Below, piece after piece: positions 33,073 to 42,131 of a stretch of 64,000 nucleotides of DNA. This DNA is from Chthonomonadales bacterium. Its GTDB lineage: Bacteria; Armatimonadota; Chthonomonadetes; Chthonomonadales; CAJBBX01. Within the stretch, counting starts at the first letter, position 1. Every line of letters begins with the position of its first letter. The notes below the pieces were generated by a model, which saw only the letters and a list, made by a program, of their open reading frames with translations, ran no database searches and was not told where the DNA came from. The stretch lies in assembly GCA_020849275.1 (NCBI GenBank), contig JADLGO010000054.1:1-64000 (forward strand), written 5' to 3'. The position numbers and the translations under genes were made by a program.

Positions 33073-34116
33073 CTAATCGACCTTGACCGCGTCCTTGTAG
33101 TAGGTCCAGAACGCCTGGATGTTCGCCTTGCGCTGGAACCCCTCGAACGCGGCCTGGGTCTTCTTCGAGTTGACGGGGAGCCCCTTGACCAGCATGGCTC
33201 CCGTGCGCGCCTCGCCCTTCACTTCCTCGAACGGGCGCTTCTTCGCCGGCTGCTTGTCCAGGCAGCGAATGATCCACCACGCGCCGGCGAACTTGCGCGG
33301 CCCTATCTGCTGCCCCACCTTCATGCCGAACACAGCGTCTTCGAAGCCCGGCGTCTTGCTCGCCCGGGTTCGGCCCCGCAGCGTGGGGCCGGGAAGCACG
33401 CCGCCGCGCTCGCGGCTCTGGTCTGTGCTGTACGTCCGCGCCACGGTCGCGAACGGAATACCCTTGTTCAGATCGCCCAATGCGCGCCGGGACTGCGCCT
33501 CGGTGGCGGTCACGATGACCGCCATCTGTACCCACTCCGGCGTGTAGTAGAGCGCGCGCGAGTTCTTCGGATCGACGTTCTGCTGGTAGAAGCGTTTGAT
33601 CTCGGCATCGGACACCTGGATGCCCTTGTTGACGATGTCTGTCGCACTCAGCTCGAGGCGGATATCGTGCCTGGCCTCGTCCGGCGTGAAGCCGCGACGC
33701 GCCATACGTTCGGCAAAGGCCTTGTTGCGGCTCAGCTCGGCGTACCGCTTCGCCACCTCCGCGTCGCTCGGCAGCGTCCCGTTCTTCGCGGCGAACTGCA
33801 ACTGGAGCTCCTCGCCGACCATCTGCCGGATCACCTGGCGTCCGGACGCCATCTCCAGCCGCCGGAAGAAGGCATCGCGCCGAATCGGAACCCCGTTCAC
33901 CGCCACCACCGTCTGCGTCAGGTAGGCACGACTCCTCGCGCGCATCGCCAGCGCCCCGCCCGCCACGCCGACCACGAACGCGGCGCACACCAGCACCCAG
34001 ACCGGAACGCGCGACCGCTTGCTCCCCGCGCGCTCCCCCGCCGCCGGGGCGGCCATACGCCGCGCCGGCCTCTCCGCCGGCCCACTGCCGGGCGGTGTCT
34101 GCACCTTCGTTTCCAT
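33073..34116 (-). CDS. PrsA/SurA-like peptidyl-prolyl isomerase foldase, membrane-anchored
   Basis: The 347-residue protein has a cytoplasmic basic segment, one membrane anchor (about 38-58, VPVWVLVCAAFVVGVAGGAL) and a large periplasmic part. A SurA_N-like helical domain (VVAVNGVPIRRDAFFRRLE through IVNKGIQVSDAEIKRFY) precedes a parvulin domain (FATVARTYSTDQSRERGGVLP, VGQQIGPRKFAGAWWIIRCL). Such foldases assist folding of exported proteins. It lies between the PEP-CTERM genes and the polysaccharide glycosyltransferases, so its clients may be these surface proteins. No strong ribosome-binding site is seen before ATG 34116. Confidence 0.8.
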   Translation of the reverse strand: METKVQTPPGSGPAERPARRMAAPAAGERAGSKRSRVPVWVLVCAAFVVGVAGGALAMRARSRAYLTQTVVAVNGVPIRRDAFFRRLEMASGRQVIRQMVGEELQLQFAAKNGTLPSDAEVAKRYAELSRNKAFAERMARRGFTPDEARHDIRLELSATDIVNKGIQVSDAEIKRFYQQNVDPKNSRALYYTPEWVQMAVIVTATEAQSRRALGDLNKGIPFATVARTYSTDQSRERGGVLPGPTLRGRTRASKTPGFEDAVFGMKVGQQIGPRKFAGAWWIIRCLDKQPAKKRPFEEVKGEARTGAMLVKGLPVNSKKTQAAFEGFQRKANIQAFWTYYKDAVKVD

Positions 34117-34190
34117 AGCGCTTACTGCTCACTCCCTGTTGCTTGGCGACCGCCCGGCCGGCGAGCGGCCTTGCGGCTCCCGGCGCGCCC

Positions 34191-35579
34191 TCAGCGGGAG
34201 AGCGCGCTCCACAGCAGCGCGCGGAGGCCCTCGCTCGCCCGCGCAAGGCGGCCGCTCGGCGCCAGGCGCTGCCCCGGCCGCTCCCGCGCCAGAAGGCTCT
34301 CGTAGATACGCTCCACCTTGCGCGCGGTCTGCTGGATGGTGAAGCGCTCCTCCACTCGCTCCCTGCCGCGCCGCCCCATGGCGCGCGCCGCATGCGGGTC
34401 GGCCAGCAGGCGCTCCATCGCCCCGGCCATCGCCTCCGCGTCGCCCATCGGCACCAGCAGGCCCGTCACGCCGTCCTCCACGATCTCGGGAACGCCGCCG
34501 CCGCGCGTGGCCACCACCGGCTTGCCCGCCGCCATCCCCTCCACCACCACCTGCCCGAACGGCTCCCCCGTGGTGGAGGCGTGCACGAGGAGGTCCAGAC
34601 CGCCCACCAACTCCGGCACATCGTCGCGGTGGCCGGTGAACTCCACGCACTCCTCCAGCCCCAGCGTTCGCGCCAGCTCGCGCACCTCCCGCTCGTAGGT
34701 CCGCTCCTCGAAGAGCGCTCCTCCTATAACCAGAAAGCGCGCGCCGGGGAAGCGCTTGCGCACCCGCGCCGCAGAGCGTAGGAAGACGTGCTGCCCCTTC
34801 CACGGGCTGATGCGCCCCACGAGGCCGACGCGCGGACCGCCTCGCGATGAGCCGGCGCCGGCGAATGCCTCAAGCCAGACACCGTCGTGCACCACGTGCC
34901 AGGTCCCGCCACTGCTGACCGTCGAACGTCCATCCATGGCAACGCCGCTGTAGACCGTCGCGGCCCGCTTGGTCTTCGGGGGCCGGATGGTGCCGAGTGT
35001 CGCGGTTGAGTTCGCCACCACGCAGTCTGGCAAGGCCCGGCACAGCCAGCGAAACACCCGCACGACCGGGCCGGGCAGGTAGTCGGAATCGATCCGATCA
35101 CGGACGTGCCACAGAACCGGCGTCCGCGCGAGCTTCGCGGCGACCCCGCCGACAATATCTGCCTTGAGCGAGTTGGTGTGGACCAGGTCGATGCCGTGCT
35201 CGCGGATGAAGCGCGCCACCTGACGAACGCACCGAAGCGTCTGGAGCGCATCCCGGCCACGGAGGAGCGAGCGCGCCCCCAGCGTGTCCTTGCGCGTGTT
35301 CACCACACTGGCGGCAAGCGGCATCAGGTGCGTCTCGACGCCGGCCTCCTCCAGGGCGCGGCGGAGCGCGCCCTCCGAGAAGAGGAGGACCACAGGGCAA
35401 TACCGCTCACGATCCAGATAGCGAACGAGGTTCAGCAGCGCGACCTCGCCCCCTCCCATGGTCGCCGTGTGGTCCATGTAGAGGACGCGCGCGGGCGCGT
35501 TCGATTGGCGTCTGCCGGAGGAGAGACGACGGGCGTCCCTTGCCTCGGCGGGGCAGACCGAAGCAACGGCGGATGGCAT
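34191..35579 (-). CDS. Glycosyltransferase family 4
   Basis: A GT-B glycosyltransferase of 462 residues. The N-terminal acceptor domain begins at VLYMDHTATMGGGEVALLN, after about 30 possibly untranslated or disordered residues. The donor domain shows VGLVGRISPWKGQHVFL, the EPFGQVVVEGMAAGKPV nucleotide-sugar motif with the usual two Glu, and LLVPMGDAEAMAGAM. It adds a sugar to the growing repeat unit on the cytoplasmic face; which sugar cannot be told. It is the last intact glycosyltransferase gene of the locus before the foldase gene. Confidence 0.85.
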   Translation of the reverse strand: MPSAVASVCPAEARDARRLSSGRRQSNAPARVLYMDHTATMGGGEVALLNLVRYLDRERYCPVVLLFSEGALRRALEEAGVETHLMPLAASVVNTRKDTLGARSLLRGRDALQTLRCVRQVARFIREHGIDLVHTNSLKADIVGGVAAKLARTPVLWHVRDRIDSDYLPGPVVRVFRWLCRALPDCVVANSTATLGTIRPPKTKRAATVYSGVAMDGRSTVSSGGTWHVVHDGVWLEAFAGAGSSRGGPRVGLVGRISPWKGQHVFLRSAARVRKRFPGARFLVIGGALFEERTYEREVRELARTLGLEECVEFTGHRDDVPELVGGLDLLVHASTTGEPFGQVVVEGMAAGKPVVATRGGGVPEIVEDGVTGLLVPMGDAEAMAGAMERLLADPHAARAMGRRGRERVEERFTIQQTARKVERIYESLLARERPGQRLAPSGRLARASEGLRALLWSALSR

Positions 35580-35845
35580 GTCCGGGCAGTCCTTTCGTGC
35601 GGCTGGATCGTCCTTCGGCGCGCGCTGCCCGAAGGACTACAGCGGGTACTGCCGTGCTCCTGTTGAGGGAACTCGAAGGCAATCCGAATCGTCAGACTAC
35701 CTTCGCCGAATGTTAATGCAGAATCCATGCCAGCGTGCACTTCCAGACGAAAACAGATTGAAATCCGTCCGTACCGCGGCCGATGGCAACCCGGTCCACG
35801 GGGGAGGACGGCGGCGCGCGGGCCGCTGGGGCACGCCGCTCCAGC
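35580..35845. other. Intergenic region between GT4 gene and broken GT4 gene
   Basis: This 266-bp stretch is less G+C-rich in its middle (about 35640-35770). It probably holds the promoter of the 34191 gene, but no clear box pair was found. The part next to 35846 may be the eroded 3' end of the broken glycosyltransferase gene; no protein sense remains in any frame. Confidence 0.3.
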
Positions 35846-36640
35846 CTACCGAAGGCCGGAGCGAACCTCCTCCACCACGACGAGCATGTCCGCATGCTCC
35901 CGGCACACCCGCTGCGCAGCCCGCAGCAGCAGGTCCAGGCCCATGCGCCGCGCCAACCGGCGTACCGACAGAACGATGAACGCCCCGGGCACGAGCCCGA
36001 GCCTCTCGCGGGCTCGTGCTCTGTCGCCCGGCGCGAAGACGGCGGTGTCGACGCCGGGCGGGATCACCGAGACCTTGCTCGCCGGAGTGCCGAAGCGGCA
36101 GCGAGCCTCGGAGGCCATGTACTCGCTGAGTGTCACCACGCGGTGGCTCCGGCGAAGCGAGTAGCGCTCGATCCGGAACGTCGCGCCGACCGCGAGCCGG
36201 TCGCGTGGTCGCAGCGCTGTCCTCGCTCCACCGCCTTCCGCCGTATCGCGCGGCAGCCCGCGCTCCACTGCCGTCTCCCGATCCCAGGGCCCCTGGAACA
36301 GACGCACGGTGGGGATGCGCTGCGAGAGGCGGAGCGCGTGGTAGCCTCAGGCCGTGTAGGCAAAGTGCACGAGCACGGCGTCGACGGGGGTATCGGCATT
36401 CAGGCGGCCGAATGCGAGGCGGAGGTTCACCTGCTGCCGCAAGAGGTCCGGCTTATCGTAGCGAACTACGCGGCACCCTTCGACGGACTCCTCGTGAGGA
36501 AGCTCGGGGCGGATCCGTGGCACCAGGAAGCTCACCCGATGGCCAGCCTCCCGAAAGCACCGAGCCATCTCCCGCGCGTACTGACGGCTCCCGCCCGGCT
36601 TGTCGCGGAATACCGCGTCAGCGAGGTTCAGGATATGCAT
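35846..36640 (-). pseudogene. Broken glycosyltransferase family 4 gene (in-frame stop, missing 3' end)
   Basis: From ATG 36640 the frame gives a normal GT4 N-terminus (MHILNLADAVFRDKPGGSRQ, then VLVHFAYTA) and meets TGA at 36349-36347. The same frame resumes at once (RLSQRIPTVRLFQGPWDRE) and continues through VSVIPPGVDTAVFAPGD and VLSVRRLARRMGLDLLLRAA to ADMLVVVEE. It then ends at 35846 without the donor-site EX7E region, so about 150 residues are missing. Two separate lesions argue for decay. Its start overlaps the end of the GT9 gene by 23 bases, showing that it was once part of the operon. Confidence 0.75.
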
Positions 36641-37745
36641 GGCCACCCGTCCCGGCGGAGGATGCGCCGGTAGCATCATCGAGCGCCCGTCGAACGGCCG
36701 CGATGACGGCTTCCTCGGAGAGATAGTGCAGGCACTCCTGGGTCCGGCACGTCATCGCGCGGCCGATGTTGGAGGCGCGGTAGCAGGGGGAGCAGGGCAG
36801 CCCCAGCCGCACGACGCGATGTCCCTGCCGCCACGGCCCGCACCATACGGGGTTCGTCGGCCCGAACACCCCCACGCACGGGCGGTCCATGGCCGCCGCA
36901 AGGTGGAGCACCATCCCATCGGTTCCCACGACGAGCGCGCTCTGGCTCACGAGCGCTGCCAGGTCGGCGAAGCCGGTCTCCCCCGCCGTGTTCTCTCCCG
37001 GCGCCCCGAGGGCCAGGATCGTGTCGATCGCCGCGCGCTCCCGGCGGTCGCCCACGAAGACGGGGGTCCTCCCCTGCGCGACGAGCCAACGGCACAGCGC
37101 CGCCCACTTCGGCGCCGGCCAGCGCTTGAACGCGAGCGCCGGGTCGCTGCCCGGAGAGACGACGACGTAATCGCCGAACCGGCCGCGCAGGCCGCGAAGC
37201 GGGAAGGCGGCGGCCCGCTCCTCGAGGGGCGGCAGGTAGCGCCCCTCGGGCTCCGCCGCGTCAACGTGCCCCAGGCGGCGCAGCAGGTTCAGGTTGAGCG
37301 TGATGTAGTGCAGCCGATCGTCGATGGGTATGCGATGCGTGAGCCGATTCGCGAAGCGTCCGTCATCGAAGCCGACGCGCACGCCCGCTCGAGTCGCGCC
37401 CATGAGCAGGTTGCCAAACGCGCCGTGCGACGCGAACGTCTGGACCGCAAGGTCGGCGCGAAGCCCCCGCACAACGAGCAGAGCGCGCGCGAGGGCGAGG
37501 GGCGCCCGCCGCGCGCCCGGCGGGAGCAGGACGACGCGATCGGCGGCCTCCAGCTCGCGCGCGAAGGCCGCCGTGGCGCCTCGCTCCGCCACGATGGTCA
37601 GCGCCGCGCCGGGGTGCGGGCGCCGCAGCGCCTGCAGCAGCGGGAGCGCCAGCAGCAGGTCACCCAGCGCGGAGAGAGAAAGCACCGCGATTTGCCGCGA
37701 CCCGCTCGACTTCCCGCCCGCCGTCGTTCCCTGCTCGCTATCCAT
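36618..37745 (-). CDS. Glycosyltransferase family 9 (heptosyltransferase-like)
   Basis: The 375-residue protein follows the ADP-heptose:LPS heptosyltransferase fold: IAVLSLSALGDLLLALPLL at the N-terminus, VVVSPGSDPALAFKRWP at the donor-domain entry, FVGDRRERAAID, and the sugar-nucleotide site TGFADLAALVSQSALVVGTD with GMVLHLAAAMDRPCVGVFG. Cys-rich GLPCSPCYRAS near the C-terminus is often seen in GT9 members. It may add heptose or another sugar to a lipid-linked glycan. It overlaps the polymerase gene upstream by 8 bases. Confidence 0.85.
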   Translation of the reverse strand: MDSEQGTTAGGKSSGSRQIAVLSLSALGDLLLALPLLQALRRPHPGAALTIVAERGATAAFARELEAADRVVLLPPGARRAPLALARALLVVRGLRADLAVQTFASHGAFGNLLMGATRAGVRVGFDDGRFANRLTHRIPIDDRLHYITLNLNLLRRLGHVDAAEPEGRYLPPLEERAAAFPLRGLRGRFGDYVVVSPGSDPALAFKRWPAPKWAALCRWLVAQGRTPVFVGDRRERAAIDTILALGAPGENTAGETGFADLAALVSQSALVVGTDGMVLHLAAAMDRPCVGVFGPTNPVWCGPWRQGHRVVRLGLPCSPCYRASNIGRAMTCRTQECLHYLSEEAVIAAVRRALDDATGASSAGTGGHAYPEPR

Positions 37746-39186
37746 AGGCCTGGCTTCTCGCTGCGCGCGCCACGGCCGCCTCTCGCCGCTGCGCGCCGTG
37801 GAGGGCGAAGCCCACGAACATCCACGTCAGCACGCCTCCGAGGCCCGGGAGGAAGTTGTACGAGGCGAGGCCGACCGCGCCGGCCGCCAGCATCCCGATG
37901 CCCAGCCGGGCGTAGGGAGGCCAGCGCTGCGTCCTGCCGTGGCGCCACACCGCCCGCGCGAGCATGATGAGCGTACAGAAGACGGCCGCGCTGCCCAGGA
38001 TGCCGAACGTGAACGCGATGGCGATGAAGCCGTTGTCGAAATCCTGATACTGCGCCGCGTCTCCGCCTGTCGCCACCTTGCCTACCACCCCCACGGCACC
38101 GAGGCCCCTCCCCAGCGGCTCGTCCTCAAACACCGAGAGCCACGCCTGCAGGAAACCGGTTCGCGCCCGGGCCGATGTGTCTGTCCCCAGTTTGCCGAAC
38201 GTCTGCGCGCGCGAGCTGATCGTGTCTCCGCCGGGCAGCAGAGGAACGAGGAAGTACAGACAGACGCCCGCCGCCATGACGCTGAGCGCCGTGCGCCACC
38301 GGGTCCTGCCCGTTGACGTCGCGACATAAGCCACGACGCACACCGCCGCCGAGAGCCATGCCGTGCGGTTCAGGGTGATGCCGAGGGCGGTCGCGACCAG
38401 GACGACGCCCGCGGCGCCAAAGAAGCCGCGCCAACGCCGCTCAAGCAGCATGGGCGCCAGCGCCGCGGCCAGGAAGGCCCCGGTCGGGCCCGGCGAGTTC
38501 AGGGTGCTGAAGACGCGGATCTTGTACGGCTCCGGCTGGCCGATGCTGCTGATGGGCGCCTGCTCCATCCAGAACACGTCCCACGCAGGCGCGACGAGGA
38601 ACTGGATCCACCCATACACCGCCACGAGAACCGCCATGCAGGCGAGGGCCGACACCCAGCGGTCCCATGTCGCCTCATCGCGCCGCCGCGCGGTGATGTA
38701 GGGAATCATGAGGGCGGGGCAGCCGTAGTTGGCCAGATCCAGCAGCGCGCCCTCTCCGTTGCTTCGCATTCCCAGGATGAGGCCATAGCCGAGCGCGAGC
38801 CCGAACAGGACCATCAGCCCGCGAAGCCGGCCGGAGATGCCGGCGCCGTGCTTGATGACCGGAATGAGGAGCGCCATGCTGGCAATCGTCGGCGCCAGGC
38901 TGATCGGAGAGAGGGAGTTGAAGACGCCCTCCAACCAGTCGGAGACGCGCCGCACCTCGGGCGTGACGGCGAAGGTGAAGAGGATGTACGGGACGAGGTA
39001 GGGGGAATCGAAGAGCGCGAGCAGGATCGCGGGGACGACGAGAAAGGTCAGAAGGCTCAGGTGCTGCGCCTGAGCGGGGTGGCCGACGGCGACCGACACC
39101 CACACGCCGCAGGCGGTCAGCACGACCGCCACCACGCCCGCTGCCCCCGCGCGCCGAAGAGCCTGCGTCGAGCCGAGCACCCTCAC
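37738..39186 (-). CDS. O-antigen ligase/polymerase (Wzy/WaaL-like) membrane protein
   Basis: The 482-residue protein has about eleven hydrophobic helices and a large extracytoplasmic loop. TLNSPGPTGAFLAAALAPML and LNRTAWLSAAVCVVAY match the Wzy_C (O-antigen ligase) region, and the loop carries SARARTGFLQAWLSVFEDEP, then GRGLGAVG, with the conserved G-x-G-x near a late transmembrane helix. It would polymerise or ligate lipid-linked repeat units at the outer face of the membrane. It overlaps the flanking genes by 4 bases (upstream) and 8 bases (downstream), so it is operon-borne. Confidence 0.85.
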   Translation of the reverse strand: MRVLGSTQALRRAGAAGVVAVVLTACGVWVSVAVGHPAQAQHLSLLTFLVVPAILLALFDSPYLVPYILFTFAVTPEVRRVSDWLEGVFNSLSPISLAPTIASMALLIPVIKHGAGISGRLRGLMVLFGLALGYGLILGMRSNGEGALLDLANYGCPALMIPYITARRRDEATWDRWVSALACMAVLVAVYGWIQFLVAPAWDVFWMEQAPISSIGQPEPYKIRVFSTLNSPGPTGAFLAAALAPMLLERRWRGFFGAAGVVLVATALGITLNRTAWLSAAVCVVAYVATSTGRTRWRTALSVMAAGVCLYFLVPLLPGGDTISSRAQTFGKLGTDTSARARTGFLQAWLSVFEDEPLGRGLGAVGVVGKVATGGDAAQYQDFDNGFIAIAFTFGILGSAAVFCTLIMLARAVWRHGRTQRWPPYARLGIGMLAAGAVGLASYNFLPGLGGVLTWMFVGFALHGAQRREAAVARAARSQAYG

Positions 39187-40361
39187 CTCCCACCGGTCCG
39201 TCGGCAGCTCTCGGCTTCGCCGGCCGTGGCCCGACCCGAGTACCGGCGCAGGAGCTTCAGCATCCGACCGGCGATCCGCTCCCAGGCGAACTCGGTCGCG
39301 TGCAGCGCCCGCGCCCCGCTGCCAAGCGCGGCGCGAAGGTCCGCGTCCTCCGCCAGCCTGACCACGTTGGCCGTGAACCCGTCCTGATCCGATACATCAG
39401 ACAGCAGGAATGCGCGCCCGTCCTCTTTCAGAAGCACATCGTCAGTCAGAGGCCCGCGCGTTGCCGCAACGGCGCATCCGTGCTGCAGGCCGGTCATGAG
39501 CGAGGTCCTGCGCGTCGAGACTCCGTCGGCGAACGGCGCCAGGTAGATGTCCATCGCGGAGAAGCGCCGTGAGACCTCGTCGGCCGGCAGGGGCCCTTCG
39601 CAGATGGAGGGCACATCGCCCATGGCGGCGCGCACGCGATCGCCGTGGGGCCCGATGTACAGCACCCCTGCATCGATCCCGCGACTGCGCAGGCGCCCCA
39701 CGGCCTCACCCGCCAGGCCGAACAGCCGGGAATGGTGCGCGGTGCCGAACAGGCCCAGAACCACTCGCTCGCCGGGGATGCTCAGCCGCCGCCTCGCCTC
39801 CTCACGCGTGATCTCGACTCGCGGCACGTTCGAGCCGACCGGCAGGTGATACGCCGGCGTGCCCGGGAACCACGGACCGAACTGGCGCACCCAGGGATCG
39901 ATCGAGAAGAAGACCACGTCGGCGGTCCGCCCCAGCTCGCGAAGCTGCCAGCGCTGCCACACGTTCATCAGGCGCAGCTTCCAGTTTATCGGCCACGCGA
40001 GGGGCTCGTGCACCATCAGCGCAAACCGCGTATCCGGGCAGGCCCGCATGACGCGGCGTATGGCGAGGGGCAGGTATGGGTTCAGGCCCCAACGCCCGTA
40101 TGCGAACGCGCAGTACTGCAGGATGAGCCAGTCTGGTCGGAACTCCCGGACGGTGCGCACGACCGCCAGGATGCCGCTGCGCGTGCGCGTGGAGAAGGCA
40201 GGTGCTATCCTGCATCCACCAACCGGTTCCCACCGACCATCTAACGATGTCACTACCTCGAGGTCGACCGCGGAAGCGACCTCCGCAGCCAAGCGGGCCG
40301 TGTAGCCGCCGATACCATCTACCTTCGGCGGCAGTGCGTGGCACAGCAGACCGAGCCTCAC
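39183..40361 (-). CDS. Glycosyltransferase family 4
   Basis: GTG 40361 is taken as start because it opens directly on the GT4 N-terminus (RLGLLCHALPPKVDGIGGYT). ATG 40406 would add 15 basic residues, and no ribosome-binding site favours either. The 392-residue GT-B protein has MVHEPLAWPINW, VGSNVPRVEITREEARRRL, VVLGLFGTAHHSRLFGLA at the donor domain, and FADGVSTRRTSLMTGLQHG in place of the usual EX7E region, so it is a divergent member. It overlaps the polymerase start by 4 bases. Confidence 0.75.
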   Translation of the reverse strand: MRLGLLCHALPPKVDGIGGYTARLAAEVASAVDLEVVTSLDGRWEPVGGCRIAPAFSTRTRSGILAVVRTVREFRPDWLILQYCAFAYGRWGLNPYLPLAIRRVMRACPDTRFALMVHEPLAWPINWKLRLMNVWQRWQLRELGRTADVVFFSIDPWVRQFGPWFPGTPAYHLPVGSNVPRVEITREEARRRLSIPGERVVLGLFGTAHHSRLFGLAGEAVGRLRSRGIDAGVLYIGPHGDRVRAAMGDVPSICEGPLPADEVSRRFSAMDIYLAPFADGVSTRRTSLMTGLQHGCAVAATRGPLTDDVLLKEDGRAFLLSDVSDQDGFTANVVRLAEDADLRAALGSGARALHATEFAWERIAGRMLKLLRRYSGRATAGEAESCRRTGGR

Positions 40362-40582
40362 TGCCGGCGACCAGAATCGCCAAGTACGCGCGTGACGCCG
40401 CGCCATTCCGCGGGCACGTAATGGAGATTAGCGTTCACCTTGGGCTTCCACGGGAGAGTTCCTTCGCGCTTCCATCGGGCCCAGACGCCGGCAACGCCGC
40501 AGCGCTATGCCGATGGGTTGATGAGTCGCTGCGCCCTGCTGTCCCGCAGTCACGCCATCTTGTTTCGGCCGGCGCATGCCAG
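40362..40582. other. Gap between GT4 and GT2 genes
   Basis: This stretch of 221 bp holds no gene I can support on either strand. It likely marks the end of the transcript that includes the 40583 gene and a promoter for the downstream genes, but no clear sites were found. Confidence 0.3.
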
Positions 40583-41434
40583 CTAACACCCATGCCGTCC
40601 GAGCCTGGCCAGGTGGAGCGCCACCAGCGCGTCGCCATAGACCAGCCACGCGAGGTTAACCAAGGCCGATCGGAACCGGCGCCTCCGAAGCGACTCGAAG
40701 AGGGCCTTCTGGTGCGGCCGGTATATCCAGAGGAGCAGCTTCACCGTCCCCGGAATGCCAAGCCGCCTCGCGTTGAGGTGATAGTAGACGGCGGTCGCGA
40801 CGCTGTGCCGCGGGATGCGGCGCAGGGCGCCGCGCAGGCCCGGCGTTCTGATCGGATGCAGGACGCGGGCGCCGGGCACGAAGCGCACCCGCGTCCGCTC
40901 TCGCAGGCGCAGGTAGAGATCCTCGTCCTCGTGCGCCGCATAGGGGAACCGGGCGTCGAAGCCGCCAACGGCCTCGAAGAGCGAGCGCTTCACGCTGATG
41001 TTGGCCGACCAGAAGCAGCCGCCGGCCAGGTTCGTCGGGCACTCGGAGAGCTCGCTCGCGGGCTCGCCAACCGGCGCGATCGCCCCCTCGAGCGCCAGGG
41101 CGTCCTGTGCCATCGCGTCCGCGTACGCCGCCAACCACGCCGGCTCGGGAAGGCAATCGTCATCGGTGAACACGAGCCACTCGCCGCGCGCCTGGCGCGC
41201 GCCGCTGTTACGGTTGGCGGCGGGCCCCTTGCGCGGCCCTGGAACCCACCTGGCCCACGGGTAGCGCTCGCGCAGGATTCGCTCCGCCGTGGACGCGGAG
41301 CCGTCGTCCGTCACGATGACCTCATATCGGTCCGGCGGCAGCGTTTGCTCCCCCGGCGCCAGGCGATCCAGGCAGAGCGCGAGCTGCTCGTTGCGGTGAC
41401 AGGTCGGGATGATGACGCTGATACAGGGACTCAC
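40583..41434 (-). CDS. Glycosyltransferase family 2
   Basis: GTG 41434 overlaps the stop of the upstream acetyltransferase (GTGA), which decides the start. The 283-residue GT-A protein opens with ISVIIPTCHRNEQLALCLD, has VIVTDDGSAS, the DXD motif as WLVFTDDDCLPEPAWLAAY, and the acceptor-loop segment AAHEDEDLYLRLRERTRVRF with the ED general base. One or two weak hydrophobic segments near the C-terminus (VKLLLWIY) may bind it to the membrane. Inverting sugar transfer to the repeat unit; specificity unknown. Confidence 0.9.
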   Translation of the reverse strand: MSPCISVIIPTCHRNEQLALCLDRLAPGEQTLPPDRYEVIVTDDGSASTAERILRERYPWARWVPGPRKGPAANRNSGARQARGEWLVFTDDDCLPEPAWLAAYADAMAQDALALEGAIAPVGEPASELSECPTNLAGGCFWSANISVKRSLFEAVGGFDARFPYAAHEDEDLYLRLRERTRVRFVPGARVLHPIRTPGLRGALRRIPRHSVATAVYYHLNARRLGIPGTVKLLLWIYRPHQKALFESLRRRRFRSALVNLAWLVYGDALVALHLARLGRHGC

Positions 41435-42033
41435 AGGGCAGGTGCTCCGCTGACAGACGCGCTCTCGTTTCGATAGCGCACGACGCGCGCCGGGTTCCCA
41501 ACCACGATCGCCCAATCCGGCACGTCCCTGGCGACCACCGCGCCGGCGCCGATCACCGCGCCGCGGCCGATGCGCACGCCGCGAAGCAGGATAGCCCGTG
41601 TGCCGATCCACACGTCGTCCTCGATCACCACCGGACGCTCTCCCTGCATCCCCTGTTGCGTCATCGGCACGTCCACCCGATCGAAGGCGTGGTTGTTGGT
41701 CCAGATGGCGACATCGGGGCCCATCATGACGTGAGATCCGATGAACACCGTGCCATGTATGCGGGCGTTCACGCCGATGTCCGAGTAGTCGCCGAGGTGG
41801 ACCCCAGCCCCCCATCCAAACGACGCGGAGCGCTCGACATTGACCCCGCAACCGCATCGCGCGAACAGCCGCCGGCATGCCAGGACGCGGATGGCCTTCC
41901 AAAGGACGCCGCCGGGATCCGTCGAGCCAGGCAGCCTTCGCGCGACCGCGTAGTACAGGAGGTAGAACGGGGCCCGCCTGAGCAACTCGAGTCTCTTTCG
42001 CACGACGGCCGCACTCCGTACCAGACTCTGCAT
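41431..42033 (-). CDS. Left-handed beta-helix (hexapeptide) acyltransferase
   Basis: ATG 42033 is preferred over GTG 42054; neither has a strong ribosome-binding site. The 200-residue protein has a helical N-terminus and then hexapeptide repeats from FGWGAGVHLGDYSDIGVNA through MGPDVAIWTNNHAFDRVD (with the catalytic His of the NHxF loop) to IEDDVWIGTRAILLRGVRIG and IGAGAVVARDVPDWAIVVG. This is the WcaF/CatB-like sugar O-acetyltransferase group acting on acyl-CoA. Coupled by GTGA to the GT2 gene, it most likely decorates the same glycan. Confidence 0.9.
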   Translation of the reverse strand: MQSLVRSAAVVRKRLELLRRAPFYLLYYAVARRLPGSTDPGGVLWKAIRVLACRRLFARCGCGVNVERSASFGWGAGVHLGDYSDIGVNARIHGTVFIGSHVMMGPDVAIWTNNHAFDRVDVPMTQQGMQGERPVVIEDDVWIGTRAILLRGVRIGRGAVIGAGAVVARDVPDWAIVVGNPARVVRYRNESASVSGAPAL

Positions 42034-42131
42034 GTCACCCGCACACTTGCCCACGCGGCGCGGATGTGGGCCTCAGGCAAGCACTCGTCAGCGCGAGGGC
42101 TATCCGCACGCGATCGACTATCGCATCTCGC

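Noticed and set aside
36347-36349. TGA inside the glycosyltransferase gene as a recoded codon (for example Trp or selenocysteine)
   Set aside because: The donor half of the gene is also missing, no stem-loop next to the codon was noticed, and other genes here use TGA as a normal stop, so decay is simpler.
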